A model generated the notes under the pieces. The model was not told the DNA's origin. It ran no database searches and was given only the letters and a program-made list of their open reading frames with translations. 64,000 bases of DNA from Mesostigma viride (taxonomy: Eukaryota; Streptophyta; Mesostigmatophyceae; Mesostigmatales; Mesostigmataceae), in contig RPFO01000123.1 in NCBI GenBank assembly GCA_009746045.1, positions 1,968,713 through 2,032,712 on the forward strand, given 5' to 3'. Made by a program: the position numbers and the translations under genes. Of the stretch, positions 45,401-57,113 are shown in pieces. Numbering within the stretch: the first letter of the stretch is position 1; every line of letters starts with the position of its first letter.

Positions 45401-46917
45401 AAAAAGGGTACTCTGACCTCCATCCACGACACAACACCGGTCAGAGGGTCTGCCATTTCCATGGCCACCCCTTGCTGCAGTGGGCGGATCTCGTTATCCA
45501 GCAGCCACTTGTTGAAGGCATCCGCATCCACATGCTTTGGCCTCAGCGTGACCACGTGATTGCGGGCAGCCGATCGATCCAGCGTTAGGATCCTGAACTG
45601 ATACGACACCACATCGGCATCCGTATTGTCAGTGATCTTGAAGCTATCCATCCAAAGCACGATTGGGATCACAACGACGGGCAAGCCCAGCCGCGGGCGG
45701 GCCTGACACTTGCGGAGGGGGCCCTTCTGCCAGTCCCTGAAATCACCTATGGGCTGCATCAAAGGGTGGCCATGGGGATCCCTTAGATCATTCCCATCAG
45801 CATCTGTTTCCACGATGCCCCCGGTCGTGACTCCGTATGTCCGTGACAAGAAGTAGTCGTGTTTCCCAACTGTGCCCTCTTGCTCCATTTCCGCGAAGTC
45901 TTCTTCAGAGTGAACCCTGATATGGCGCTTGTAGGTCCCTGCCTCCACCAATTCCGTCCAGTTGCATGCAAATAGCTCCTTCTCATGAAACCCGGGGCTT
46001 CCCCTTTTCAGGTGCGTGTGTCGCCACTTGTTGGCATACAAGTACTGCACCTCGAAGAGCACCTTGACAGAATCCGAGAGCTTGTCGTCACGCTGGTACA
46101 GGACGCCGGTCAGCCTCACCGGGGCCCCATAAGGCTTGCCTTTGTTCACACCGTCCTCAGTCACCGAGACCTCGAGGAAGTCACCGACCGTGAACGTCTG
46201 GCCGGATAGCGCTATCCCACGAAGGCGGCACAGAGGATGGTCGTGGAAGAAGGTACTCATGTGGAAACCTGTGCGCCGGCCATCCGCAAGCACCTCGGGC
46301 CGCACATGCAGGTGGCGCGTGACATTGTGCTGGCGTAGCAGATGTTGAAGCCGGGTCTTGATGCTGCACGTGTGGGCGACAGAGCCGTTAGGGAGTTCAA
46401 TTCGCGTGACATGGTGCGTTGGGAGCTCCTTTTCCACCTTCCTGACCACAGGGAGCGTGAGCCGGTCGGCATCTTCCGATCGGTACTTGGGGTCTTGTCT
46501 CATGGCAGTTCTGCACAGCACGCCTTCGTCAGTCCGAGAATCGATTCGCTTATGGTATGCAAACTCCAGAAACTCCGAGTGCGACCGAAAGATCCCGTAC
46601 CCAGTCTCATTTCCCTGGCCGTCTGTTGGGGCCGAAGGCACTGAGCATGGATCAGGAGCTGCCACCGTCATGCGCCCGTCTATTTTCCCCCCTGGACAAT
46701 GGCTAAGTCTCCGTTGCACGGCGGGCTCCTCAACGGAGTCAGCACTATTCCCGCCGTCGCCTCCATCCCCTGATTCAGTTGCATCCACTTCATCTGACCC
46801 AGCGTCGCGCGACAGAGCCCTCCCAGCGTCAACATCATCGTCAAGTGCAGCGTTATCCACCAACTCGTCCTCAACGTCCTCATCGCAGTTGTTGATGCCA
46901 ATGACGGTGTGAGCCAC
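42494..46917 (-). CDS. Transposase-like multi-exon gene (TNP2/KDZ/Plavaka-type, tentative)
   Basis: Exons 46917-45206, 44856-44430 and 44226-43878 join with good GT-AG borders and matching phases (2, then 0). A further exon starts near 43553 (GINEPSSLHVLF), possibly after a small exon near 43600. A frame change near 43050 separates it from the final open part ending at 42494. Exon 1 has an acidic N-terminus, then WMDSFKITDNTDADVVSY (candidate first catalytic Asp) and a CGFCTLHSEF Cys pair. Exon 2 has FPIEIFHLLCLGIIKTVF, like the DxLHxxxLGxxK region of these transposases. Exon 3 has HAFERDHGMIGDLMR. The C-terminal part (VAVGHTYAYR ... WICEVTAVVSV ... IVPTWYEEL) looks like a BAH-type accessory domain. 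This pattern recalls CACTA/KDZ/Plavaka transposases, but the call rests on a few motifs. Confidence 0.5.
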
Positions 46918-47384
46918 GGCGATGTCTTGACGCTTTTTTTCTTGCTGAAGAGATACCGGTGCGGCATTTGTAATCGCTTCCTTCGACGGGAATAATTAGG
47001 CACCCTGAAACCGTCCCGGTGGAGGGTCGTCCGTGCCTTTCATCATAAGGCTCAAAGACACCGACGACCAGCCATGCAGCTAAAGCCACTGTTTGAGTTC
47101 CTGTGCCGAGGGTCCTCCACTCCCTTGAGTATCCTAGTATCCAGCGTGTAGTTCTTCTTGCCTGCGTTAATTGGGCAATGAACGGTAATTCAACAAGGCG
47201 AACAAACATTAATTCCATGCATTCGGCCTGGCCAAGTTTTGCGCTGTGCCGCCGCCACTTCACGAACCACGGTAATGACGTTTATATAATATAAGCCCTA
47301 ACCTACTGTGATATAATGAAGTTGGTGTCACGTGAGCACAGGACCTTCAATTGCTATTCTCCAAGTGGCAGGGATTATTAGGAC

Positions 47385-47693
47385 TATCTACTCCACACTA
47401 AGCTATGTACTCGAGTCATGACGCGGTGAGACACGCCCGTATTACATAGGAAGGAGTGACTATGTACTCCGGACTATGTACTCCAAGAGTACATAGTCCG
47501 GAGTGACTATGTACTCCAAGAGTACATAGTCCGGAGTACATATGATCCGGGATTTCCGAATAGGGGACTGCCGACGCGGTGAGACACGCCCGTATTACAT
47601 AGGAAGGAGTGACTATTTACTCCACACTATGTACTCCAAGAGTACATAGGGTGGCACACTATGTACTCCAAGAGTACATAGTGTCTCCAATGC
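47385..47693. repeat. Right subterminal palindrome array (inverse of the left one)
   Basis: It contains GAGACACGCCCGTATTACATAGGAAGGAGTGAC and the TATGTACTCCAAGAGTACATA palindrome several times, in inverse orientation to 38601-39320. Confidence 0.9.
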
Positions 47694-47916
47694 AGCAGCA
47701 CTCCGCTATGTACTCGACTCATGACGACTGCCCGAAGCAGCTCCTCTGCGAGTGAGCCACGTGGACCGGGGCCGACGCGTCGCCTTGATTTTTGAATTTC
47801 CGAACGCGCCAGACCATACCGCTGCGTTACATTTTGCACGAGCGCACGCTTGAAAGCCTCACCAGTGCCCAGAACGCAGCACCAGTGCAGAACGCAACAA
47901 AGCAGCGGAAGTGAAT

Positions 47917-49456
47917 ATGGGAAAGCGCCGGACTGACATGGCGGCCGCAAAGGGTGCAGCCACAACAAAGGGCATGGTCTCGGCACGCGATGCCACAGCG
48001 AGAAAGAAGGCCAGGCGGGCCGACGTGGAAAAAACGACCACTGGGGGAAGCAGGAGGCGGAGAACCTGGAGTCGGAGGAGGACTTACAAACCTCCGACGA
48101 CGAGGACGACCAGGACGACGACTATGACGACGATGAGTTGGACACCACGCCTCAGAAGGGTAGGCAGGACAAGGGCTCGGGCAGCAAGGGGAAGACTAGG
48201 AAAGCTGAGGCAGGCAGCGGGGGCGCTACTCGTAGCAGGCTGGACCCTAGCGGGACAGCCGCGGACGTCCGCCAACTCAAGAGCGACATGGCGAAGCAGA
48301 AAGAAATGACCGACAAGATGTATGAGATGCTTCAACAGTTACTGGACCAGGGTCGGCAGCCCCGGTCGCAGGAGGCCACGCCCACGCAGCCGACCCGGCT
48401 TTCCAGTGCCTCAGGTCCTGAGGGGAGCCCGGCGAGCGACGCTCGCGGCTCGATCGACGCTGGCTTCGTTCCAGTCTTCGAATGGGTAAACCCCTCTGCT
48501 GTATTAGGGGAACCCTTTAAAGTGCATCATTCCGTATGGTTCTCCTTGGAGTTGTTTGGGGTGATTATGATCTACGAAATGCAAATGCAATCAACAGTAC
48601 TTGTCACGTGTGTCGTTGCAATTCTGGTTGTGTGTTTTGTTTGGGTCTCGCAGTGGAAAAAGAAGGAGATCCAGGCTGCGTTTGACGACATGGATGGCCA
48701 CTTTCTCACCCCTGAGGCCATGGACCAGGAGGATGACGGGGGGCTGTGGAAGAAGTATGTTGCCATCGTGGCGGACGTGGCCATCCAGAACAAGTACATG
48801 CCAGCGGGCAGGAGGGAGGCCGCCGCCAAGCACGCAGCATCGGCGATGCGATGCCACCTGACATCAGGTCCAATGCCAAGAAGCAGATTCGAAAGATGAC
48901 GCTAGACAACAAGAAGTACGTTGAGGCGGCGGCAGCGCCAGCCGGCGACATCCGCTCCAAGGGGCGTAAACGCCTGGTGTATGACGTAAGTGTATGACTT
49001 ATGGGGTCACTTTAATGCTCAACTAGGTTTAATGGGTGGTGGCCTGTCGAGGAACGTGTGGTCTAAAAACGATATGGTAAAGCCTTGCTGTTCTTCCTTG
49101 TGCCCTTTGCAACATCATGCATTATATATCCATGATGTCGTATGCATTACATTCTACACTTGCTCACTGTCATGTATGTGTGTACGCTTGCAATTGGACT
49201 TGCTCGTGGTGTCAATGCGCAGTTCCTCCTTCGCAAGTTCAAGCACTGGAACGTGGACACGATGAAGCAGCGAAAGGTCCTGATTGACCATGTCGGCCTT
49301 GTGGTAGACTCCGTGTGCCGGGAAGCTGAGGCTGACATGAGGGCCAAATCAGCTAGCGGCCTCGTGGCGAGGAAGTTTCTGACCACCGCTGACGCAGCCA
49401 AGTTCGATGCAGACCTGGACGACCTCATTGAGGAGGAAGCACTGGACGAGTGCTGA
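47917..49456 (+). CDS. Multi-exon gene, function unknown
   Basis: Exon 1 runs from the ATG at 47917 (MGKRRTDMAAAKGAATTKG) to 48485. It changes frame near 48035, after which a strongly acidic run (ESEEDLQTSDDEDDQDDDYD) and a Lys/Gly-rich part are open. Exon 2 is 48654-48985 (WKKKEIQAAFDDMDGHF ... LWKKYVAIVADVAIQNKYM), with another frame change near 48845. Exon 3 is 49223-49456 (FLLRKFKHWNVDTMKQRKV ... ending EEEALDEC). Junctions have good GT-AG borders in phase 0. The two frame changes suggest a decaying copy or a missed small intron. No family recognised. A DIRS-type retroelement starts two bases after its stop. Confidence 0.5.
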
Positions 49457-49457
49457 T

Positions 49458-49838
49458 AATCGGGGTTCTCTGAACATAGTTTCTTTATAGTGATACGGAA
49501 GGGGAGCCGCTGATGCTAGGTGAAATAGAGCTGGGTGATGTGATCGTAATAAGGTTGATTAGGCTTCTAGTGTACGAGTATTACGGAAGATATGGCCTAA
49601 TTGTTGCGGCCCATACCTTGACGGTGTGCTGAGTACCTTGACGACGGATTTTTGCGTCTAGGTTCTCCTAGCAGATCTGTGATTGCGGACGGGTTTGCAA
49701 CAGGCAATATCTGAAGTAAAACTTGACGGCTAAAACTGTTTAGAGGCCGTTGCCGGATCTGGCCGTTGGTAGAGAGCCGTTGGCCTTGAAACACGATAAA
49801 AGCTTGCTCACCTAGCTCATGGCGGTCTCTTTTGTTTT
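49458..49838 (+). repeat. DIRS split direct repeat A1
   Basis: 381 bases, from AATCGGGGTTCTC to TCTCTTTTGTTTT. Its partner A2 is at 56700-57080. Confidence 0.95.
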
Positions 49839-50018
49839 AACGAAGGCGGCGACAGGGGTCAGGGGCAGCGTAGCTGACGCCCAGAATTCCTTTCTGCAAA
49901 GCGGCTGGGATGCCGAAGCCCGGGCGGAAGCCAGGTTCGACAGGTGCTGGGAAGCAATTACCGAAAGCTAATCCCGAGGTGCCGACAGCTACTAAACAGA
50001 CGGGAAAGGGCCGACTAG

Positions 50019-52413
50019 TGTCCATCTTCCCAGTAAAAGTCCTAAATTTAGGACCAAGTGGAATTAAAAAATATATATGCAAACATTAAAATTTGACCCT
50101 GGCATTCGTGCCCATGACAGATAACACACTTTTTTAGTTTCTATCAAAAACCTGGGGTCAAATAATTACATTTAGTGCATGAATGGGCCCTGCCACCTGC
50201 CAGACCTCAAAGCGCGAATTTGGCCAAAATGTGGGTTTTAGGACCATTAGGACCAATTATTGCCAACGCATGACCATGCTATCCACACGGTCCCTTGAGC
50301 ATCTTACAAGCGCTAGGGGACCCTACGAGGCCTTGGGATGGCGGGGCAGCGTATAACAAGGCCATACCCTGCTGTGGCTGCCTCTATATATACGCGTGTC
50401 TCTATATATCCGGTCCGAGGATGCGGATGGCGCTGCCTTCTATTCCCCCAACCACCGGCCTGACATCGTGGTGCTGGACTTTGAGGGGGGTGGCCGGCAT
50501 CTGCTTATTGACGTTTCGGTGGCGCGGCCCTTGGCTCTTAGCCACGTGGCTGGGGCCTCCCTCACGGCAGGTTACACGGCGGACCGGGCGGAGCGGGCCA
50601 AGCTCCTGGCCTACGGCGACGTCGGGCACCATCGTGTGGTGCCCTTTGTCCTGGAGGAGTTTGGGGCCATGGGGCCCCTGACCTCCGCCTTCTTCAAGGA
50701 GTGTTGCCGGCTCCGGGAGGACCGGCTGGACCTGGAGGGCCAGCGGGCCCCATGGTCGGCGCGGACCTGGACGTCATATTGGCGTCAGCGCTTGTCGGTG
50801 GCGCTGACTCGGGCCATGGCTGACATCATGCTCCGCCGTACGCGGGCTGATTTTGCGGTGCAGCAGGGCTATTAGGTTCCTCCCGTTAGGCGTTTCCATT
50901 GGTCTTATCGTAGTATAGAGCTTTGACATGGCTCTGTATATAGGTTTATAGCTGGGCGTTTGCTTTGGTTTGAGTGATTTCACTCTGCTGTAAGTAATTA
51001 TATTTTTAATATATACGCGTGATTAACGGTGTCACAGATGGTGCAGGTAATGCAATATAGGGTTGCATGGTTGCTGAGGTTGCCCGGCTTGAACATGGCC
51101 CACCCCTTGCGGTAAACTTTCTCTAAGCATATGCCAAACCTTCTTTGACATCACGGACATGCTGGCCACCACCCAGCGATGAAAAAACATTGCATTTGCA
51201 TTGCAACTAACACATGAATGCAGCCAAATCAAGTTACAAAACAACGTTGTGCTAACATGCAACGCTTTGTGAGCGAATTCAGGGTGCATGTAACACGTAA
51301 ACCATACTGTATATACTGTCTGAGAACACCCTGAACGACTGCAGGCCATAGGACAATGGTTTATAACTAACACATGAGTAAAACTGCTCTTACGCATGTG
51401 TGTTTTAGCTGCAGCGGACGACGAAGATAGAGACGTAAAAAATTGTATGACGTAAACCAACTATGTGTGACAGTTATGTGCACAGAGAGCGTCCCCTCTT
51501 TTTAGGCATAGCTGGCTGACTCAAAACACCACGACAGCGTTGCCAGTTACACTCATGATCTAGGACAACCCGGCACTTACCTGCTACTTACGTCGCCTCA
51601 TTCCAGATGGTTGCAAAAAAGTCGCTGAAATCCGCAGCGAGGTCAGCTTTCCGAGAGCTGAGCGCACCAAAGCTGGCCAACCGGTTCGACAATGATATAA
51701 ACCACGCTTGTGCTGCGTTCTAGGTCCAAGAAATACCGAAAGTGAAGACCTATAAGGTGCGCTCGCTGCCCAGCCTGAACGTCCCTAAAACATGGTCGAC
51801 AATGGAAATCGGGCAAGAATATCACGGCCCAGGCGCTCCCATGTCAAATACTCCGTTTCTAAACTCCAGACTATAATAAAAATCGTCCACAAAAATTTCC
51901 TGGCTTGATTCGCACCACCATTGCTAATACACTAACATGTTTGTGCCAAAATCGACCCTCCGCGAGCAGGCGATCTGCGACCCATTTGTGTTGTGCCGCT
52001 GTGATACAGCGCTACACATAAAAACTTGCGCAGAAAATATTCACAGCCTTTAAGCATAACTAACAACCTTTCGTTTTTGCTACTGGGCGCCCGAAATGAT
52101 AAACGCACGTGAAAACGCCGGCCACGATTGTCAGGTCGCCATATCCACCTCACTTCATTCCCGCACCCACTTTTTCGCTCCAAAATCGGTTATATTTTTG
52201 GTCGAGGTACCTACTTTCCCGCCATTATACCCGGTACCCGGGTACGGAATCCGGGTACCATGTGCCGGTACCACGGGTCGGGTACATCATGCCGGGTACG
52301 GTCCACATGGGGTACGGTCCATATAGTGACCCCCCCCCCGGTACCTCGGTTATAGTGACCACTAGGACGATTTAGGACAAAGTCCTAAATTTAGGACCGT
52401 GGGATGATTAACA
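50019..52413. mobile_element. TIR element R1, copy 2 (carrying a LINE fragment)
   Basis: It has the same ends as copy 1 at 12724-14496, with CTAG on both sides (50015-50018, 52414-52417). Apart from the 0.6-kb LINE insertion it differs from copy 1 by only a few bases, such as one substitution near 51352 and one C in a poly-C run near 52330. It is inserted in the 5' part of the DIRS element. Both copies sit in the same target word, ACTAGGCT. Confidence 0.88.
50399..51008 (+). mobile_element. LINE 3' fragment with restriction-like endonuclease-type domain
   Basis: A 13-bp TSD, ATATATACGCGTG, at 50386-50398 and 51009-51021 proves a target-primed insertion in R1. The open part up to 50875 encodes about 155 residues: NHRPDIVVLDFEGGG, RHLLIDVSVARPLA, then KLLAYGD and EEFGAMGPLTSAFFKECCR. 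RPD followed by a conserved Asp in a hydrophobic strand fits the PD-(D/E)XK endonuclease at the C-terminus of R2/NeSL-type LINEs. The 3' UTR is 130 bases with no long tail. Such LINEs are distinct from the RTE-like ones at the left of the window. Confidence 0.6.
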
Positions 52414-53367
52414 CTAGGCTGGCCGACGCAGAAGAAAAGGCTCCATCAGGAGCTCTCCACTTGCTCGGGCCTGCCTGAAGTGTGCGCTGCCTTTGAGGCG
52501 GTCCTCGGGACCGACTGGGTAACTACTGTCAGCCGGTGGTCTGCGGCCCAGCTGGAGTCCGTCGTTGGACTGCTGGTCGACCACGTGGACGGGCCTGAAA
52601 TTCTGGCAGCAGCGGACCCAAACGAAGCGCTAGTGGCAGCCCTCCAAAGCGCCCGGGACTTGGCGGACTCGGACGAAGAGGAGATGCAGCCACCACGCCG
52701 GCCCACGAAAGGGGCGAAAAAGGGGACGAAAAAAGTCGGAAGCCCAGCCCCAAGCAAGGGAAAGGCCGCGGGGGATGTGAGGGAGCAGCTCTTGGAGCTG
52801 GCGGCTATTATTGGCAAGCAGGGGCAGGCGGGCAAAGAAGAGGAGGAGGAGGAGGAGTCCGAGGAAGAGGATTTCCTGACGAAATTGAAGGATGCGCTGG
52901 CCGGGGCAGATGGGGCTTCCAGGAAGCCGAAAAAGACCAAAGGGGTGACGCTGCCCACTCGAGCACAAGTGGTGAATTGGAGGGTGCAAGAGAGAGTGCT
53001 CCCCGAGGTGCTCGAGGATGCCAACGACAATGGAGGGGGGATAAAGAGTTGGATCATGGCTACTCGCCAAGGGGGGTGGAGGAACCAGGAAAGCAGGAAG
53101 GTGGTCATGAACATCGCCCTGGCCATGGACACACTCTTCAAGGAGTTGGGGCCGGCAGCCGGGGAGTTGGCTGGGGTAGAGTATCTCATGAGGGTGGTGG
53201 CAGCCATGCTCCTAGTGGAGAGCCAGGGGTCAGGAGGGTGGAAGGTGGCTGGCCACCTCCTTGCTCTCAAGGAAGATGCCTCCTTGGTGAGCAACCCGGC
53301 CATGAAGATGGCCCTGCAAAGCGCCACGATGATGGAGAAGCTGGGCAAGGCCCAGCAAACCAAGTAA
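52414..53367 (+). mobile_element. DIRS element part: Gag-like region
   Basis: An open region encoding a protein with an acidic/Lys-rich centre (EEEEEESEEEDFLTKLKDAL) and a helical C-terminal half. It sits upstream of the reverse-transcriptase region, where DIRS-type elements carry their Gag-like ORF. It lacks a recognisable zinc knuckle. Confidence 0.6.
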
Positions 53368-55560
53368 ACACCGAAAGGGTAAACCGCTCCCCCTTCCCAC
53401 TGCCTCTTCCTACAATGCCTCTAAGCACTACGTGGGGGAGAGTGAGGTCAGCACGCAGACGCCAGCGTGCAACTCGCCGCCGCCGGACCTTCACTCTACA
53501 ACACAAGGTGATTACGTGGTTGAATTGGCTATGGCACGGGGGGGCAGACCCTCCGCCTAAATCTGGAGGCGCGTGCTCCAGAGGAACGGCGGAGGCCCTG
53601 AAAAGGGTCAAGAAGCACTGCGAGTGGTACAGTCGCCGCGTAACCGGCGTTGCGACAGGCCCCGCAGAAGGAAGTGATCTAATCTATGGGAAATGTAATA
53701 AGTATGAACAACTTGTGGCGGAGCGGGTGAGTCTGCCGAAGCGCGAGGTGGCAGGAAAGGCGAAGCTGCTGGATTTGCTGGCGCTACGACCTAGTTGGCG
53801 AGAGGTGTACGCGAGCGAAGCCAACTGCATCAAGCCGGAGGTGGCTGCCAGTGCGAGGTATTGGAATGTACCTGCCCCCAGCCGAGGGTGCACCATGGCG
53901 GAGTGGGGCAAGTTGATGGGGAGGGCAGCGGACGTGGGGATGGTGGAGTTCCGAGAGACGCGGCCAAAGTGGGTAGACGGATGTTTTGGGGTGGCCAAAG
54001 GAGTGGGGGAGTTAAGGCTCATTGTGAATAAGAAGTTGGGGAACGCACTGTGGGTGGACCCCCCTAAGACGGTGTTACCCCACCTGGGCATATACTCGGA
54101 GGTCTATATCAAGGGTCGGTGCTACACGGCCAAGAGCGATCTGGTCTCGTATTACTATACCATCCAAGTGCCGGAGTGGTGGTGGGATTATCAAGGGCTA
54201 CCTGATGTGTGGTCCACCGATGTCGGGCTGCCGGGGCGGCGGAGGAGGGTGTGGCCAGTGCTGAAAGTGCTGGCCATGGGGCACTCCCACGCTGTAGCGC
54301 TAGGGGAAGCCATCCATGAGATGGTCCTCTATGCCACGGGCGCTTTGGATCCTAGACGGCAGGTGAACCGCCTCACAAGTGTAGGGGAGCTGACCGTGCT
54401 TCGGAATGCATGGGGTAACCCAACCGCCCTAGCCATCGAGTACAAGGAGGAGAGCACGAGGGAGATGCAAATCGACCTTGAGGACCCCCCTGCCCCTATG
54501 GTATCCATCACTATTGATGACCTGGTGGTCAGCAATGGGCGCACGTGCGAGGCGGTGAATCGCTTAATCGCGAGTGCTATTGAAGACGGGTACGCGCCTA
54601 ACAACCTTGTGCCCTCCAAGGACAAGACGATCATGGCTAGCCCGGAGGGGGAGGACGAGCTAGAAGCTCTGGGTGTTGTTCACCGGCGGGATGGGGTGTT
54701 GGAGCCGACAGCTAAGCAGCTCACCCTTGTGGTTGCGCACACTCGTGTACTCCTCGAGAGGGGACGCGCTACCGCTGAGGCGCTGGCGGCCGTCGTGGGC
54801 CGGTGGGTGTGGCTGCAGATGCTCAGCCGCACTTGCTTGTCCATATGGCAGCAGAGTTTTAAGTTCATCAACCTCAAGGGGTGGGGCCAGCGAACGCGAC
54901 CTTTGTGGCAAGGTGTGCGCGATGAGCTCGAGTGTGCCATGGCGTTGGCCCCCATGCTCCGTGTGGACCGGGGGGCTGCCCTGGCTCCGGTGGTGGTGGC
55001 CTCGGATGCGTCTAGTTTTGGGCAGGGGGTTGTCTACGCTGAGATGGCCCCAGCTGAGGTGACGGAATTAGCTCGGGCCCGGGAGGTGCGGGGTTACCCA
55101 ACCCTCCTCACCCCAGGTGAGGCCATGTATGCCGGGCCTAGACCCTTGACCAAGGCCGCGGAAAAAGCCATCATCCACGGGCGATGGCGCGTCGGGATCA
55201 AGAGTCGCTGGCGCGATTCGACCATGCACATCAACGAGAAGGAAGTGCGGGCCGCTGTGAAGGGGGTGGAGCGCTCGGCCCGGAACCTCGGAACATGGGG
55301 TAAGCGGGTGGTGAGGTTAGTGGACTCCACTGCCGCTTTGGGCTGCTTGGCTAAAGGGCGTTCCTCTTCTTACCGGTTAAACAAGCAATGCCGCCGGTTG
55401 TGCGCTCTTACGTTGGTCACCGGCAGCCGCTCACAATGGGTCTGGACGCCAAGTGAGCTTCAGCCTGCGGATGGGCCTTCGCGGGGGCTTTCCATGGCTG
55501 CCTCGGTGGCCGGGTGGGTCCGCGATTTGACTCGCGAGGGTGTTCATCCCAATCCCGGGC
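53368..55560 (+). mobile_element. DIRS element part: reverse transcriptase and RNase H
   Basis: Landmarks in order are the fingers/palm segment around LRLIVNKKLGNALWVDPPKT, the catalytic ITIDDLVVS (IDD, usual for this order's variant) near 54510, then RNase H with VVASDASSFGQGVVYAEM and VDSTAALGCLAKGRSSSYR. WTPSELQPADGPSRG follows, as in DIRS-type RNase H. This region copies the element's RNA. Confidence 0.85.
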
Positions 55561-56491
55561 CTCGGCTTGGCGCTAGCTACTTGACCCTTCTTGAGGGCAA
55601 GGTGAAGCCGGCTACTTTGATGGTTTACCATCGGGGTCTTAGGTCCTTTTTCGCATGGTGGGCGAGCCGGCGGGGTCGGGTTGGCAGCTTGTTGCGCGGC
55701 TTGACGATAGAGGAATACTATTGCGAGTATGTCGCTTGGGCGCACTCACGGTGTTACAGCCGCCAGTTGTGTGTCAATGCGCTTATGGGCCTGAATTTGT
55801 ACTTCCCCCGGGAGGTGCGGGATTGGGCCTTGGCACGAAGTGTTTTGGCTGGCTGGCGCACGTTGGCACCCCCTCGTGCCCCCCCCCCATTCCATGGGAG
55901 GCTGCGTTTGCGCTTGCTTGTACTATGGTGCTCCAGCGGCAGCCTCGTGCGGCTATGATGGTCATCGTTATTTTCCAACAATACCTGCGGGTATCGGAGG
56001 CGCTCAACCTGTTGGTCGGCCATGTGCGCTTGCAGCCTGATGTTCGGTTGCGGGGTTCGCAGCGGGGCGCCTTGTTGTTGATGTCAGCTAAGACGGCTAA
56101 GGGGGAGGTGCAGTCTGTGGTGATCGAGGATGTCATGACTGAGACCCTCTTGCGGGCTTGTATGCGTGGCAAGGCGGCCTGGGAGCGGGTGTTCCCTTAC
56201 GATTATGCCCAGTTCAGCCGGGTTTGGCATCAGGCCACGCAAGCTTTGGGGGTCGACACGGTGTTTACCATTCACGGGCTGCGGCATGGGGGGGCTACCT
56301 ATGATTTTTTGCGGCAGCGCAGCATGGCTGATATTCAGCATCGGGGTCGCTGGCGCAGCAGCAAAACTGTCGCCCACTATGTGGGATTGCACCGGAGCTT
56401 GGCCCTCACCCTTCCTGACGCCCTGGTTCGGGCTATCGCCGCCTGCCCCCCGCGCATTTGGCGGAGCGTCTTTTCTCTGCCTTCCTCTTAA
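55561..56491 (+). mobile_element. DIRS element part: tyrosine recombinase
   Basis: The N-terminal core-binding part is LEGKVKPATLMVYHRGLRSF. The catalytic part carries the YR signature: QYLRVSEALNLL (Arg), IHGLRHGGATY (His-x-x-Arg), HRGRWRSSKTVAHYV (His/Trp and Tyr). This enzyme integrates the circular DNA copy and replaces the DDE integrase of LTR elements. Confidence 0.85.
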
Positions 56492-56567
56492 GTTCCCTTC
56501 ATTCTTGTCTTATGCGTCCACCGGTTTTTGTTTTGCCCCTGGCTTGGGTCGCCAGGGAGGGATGTAA

Positions 56568-56700
56568 GGGTAAGGCTAGCCTTTTTGGACATAAAGTGTT
56601 CCCATGGGTAAGGATGGCCAGTTGAGGGCCACTTCCCGATGTGCTCTACTTATTGTTTTAATAAAGAGTCTGGTTACCCTGGAGTTCCACGGTTAATAGA
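56568..56700 (+). repeat. DIRS split direct repeat B1
   Basis: 133 bases starting GGGTAAGGCTAGCC and ending ACGGTTAATAGA; identical by eye to B2. Confidence 0.95.
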
Positions 56701-57080
56701 ATCGGGGTTCTCTGAACATAGTTTCTTTATAGTGATACGGAAGGGGAGCCGCTGATGCTAGGTGAAATAGAGCTGGGTGATGTGATCGTAATAAGGTTGA
56801 TTAGGCTTCTAGTGTACGAGTATTACGGAAGATATGGCCTAATTGTTGCGGCCCATACCTTGACGGTGTGCTGAGTACCTTGACGACGGATTTTTGCGTC
56901 TAGGTTCTCCTAGCAGATCTGTGATTGCGGACGGGTTTGCAACAGGCAATATCTGAAGTAAAACTTGACGGCTAAAACTGTTTAGAGGCCGTTGCCGGAT
57001 CTGGCCGTTGGTAGAGAGCCGTTGGCCTTGAAACACGATAAAAGCTTGCTCACCTAGCTCATGGCGGTCTCTTTTGTTTT
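56700..57080 (+). repeat. DIRS split direct repeat A2
   Basis: Copy of A1, directly abutting B1. Confidence 0.95.
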
Positions 57081-57113
57081 CCCACCCCCCCTCCCTGTGT
57101 GTTGCCTGTTTGG

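Larger units (their letters stand above)
38601..47693. mobile_element. Candidate 9.1-kb DNA transposon with transposase-like gene and kinase gene
   Basis: The outer ends are inverse copies: GCATTGGAGGCACTATGTAC at 38601 and, read inward from 47693, GCATTGGAGACACTATGTAC. Inside both ends are arrays of the palindrome TATGTACTCTTGGAGTACATA and of a longer unit with CACCGCGTCGGCAGTCCCC (38601-39320 and 47385-47693, inverted). Subterminal repeat arrays and a CACTA-like start recall the CACTA/EnSpm group. The transposase-like gene at 42494-46917 is on the - strand and a protein kinase gene at 39583-40989 on the + strand. No clean TSD was found, so the edges are provisional. Confidence 0.5.
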
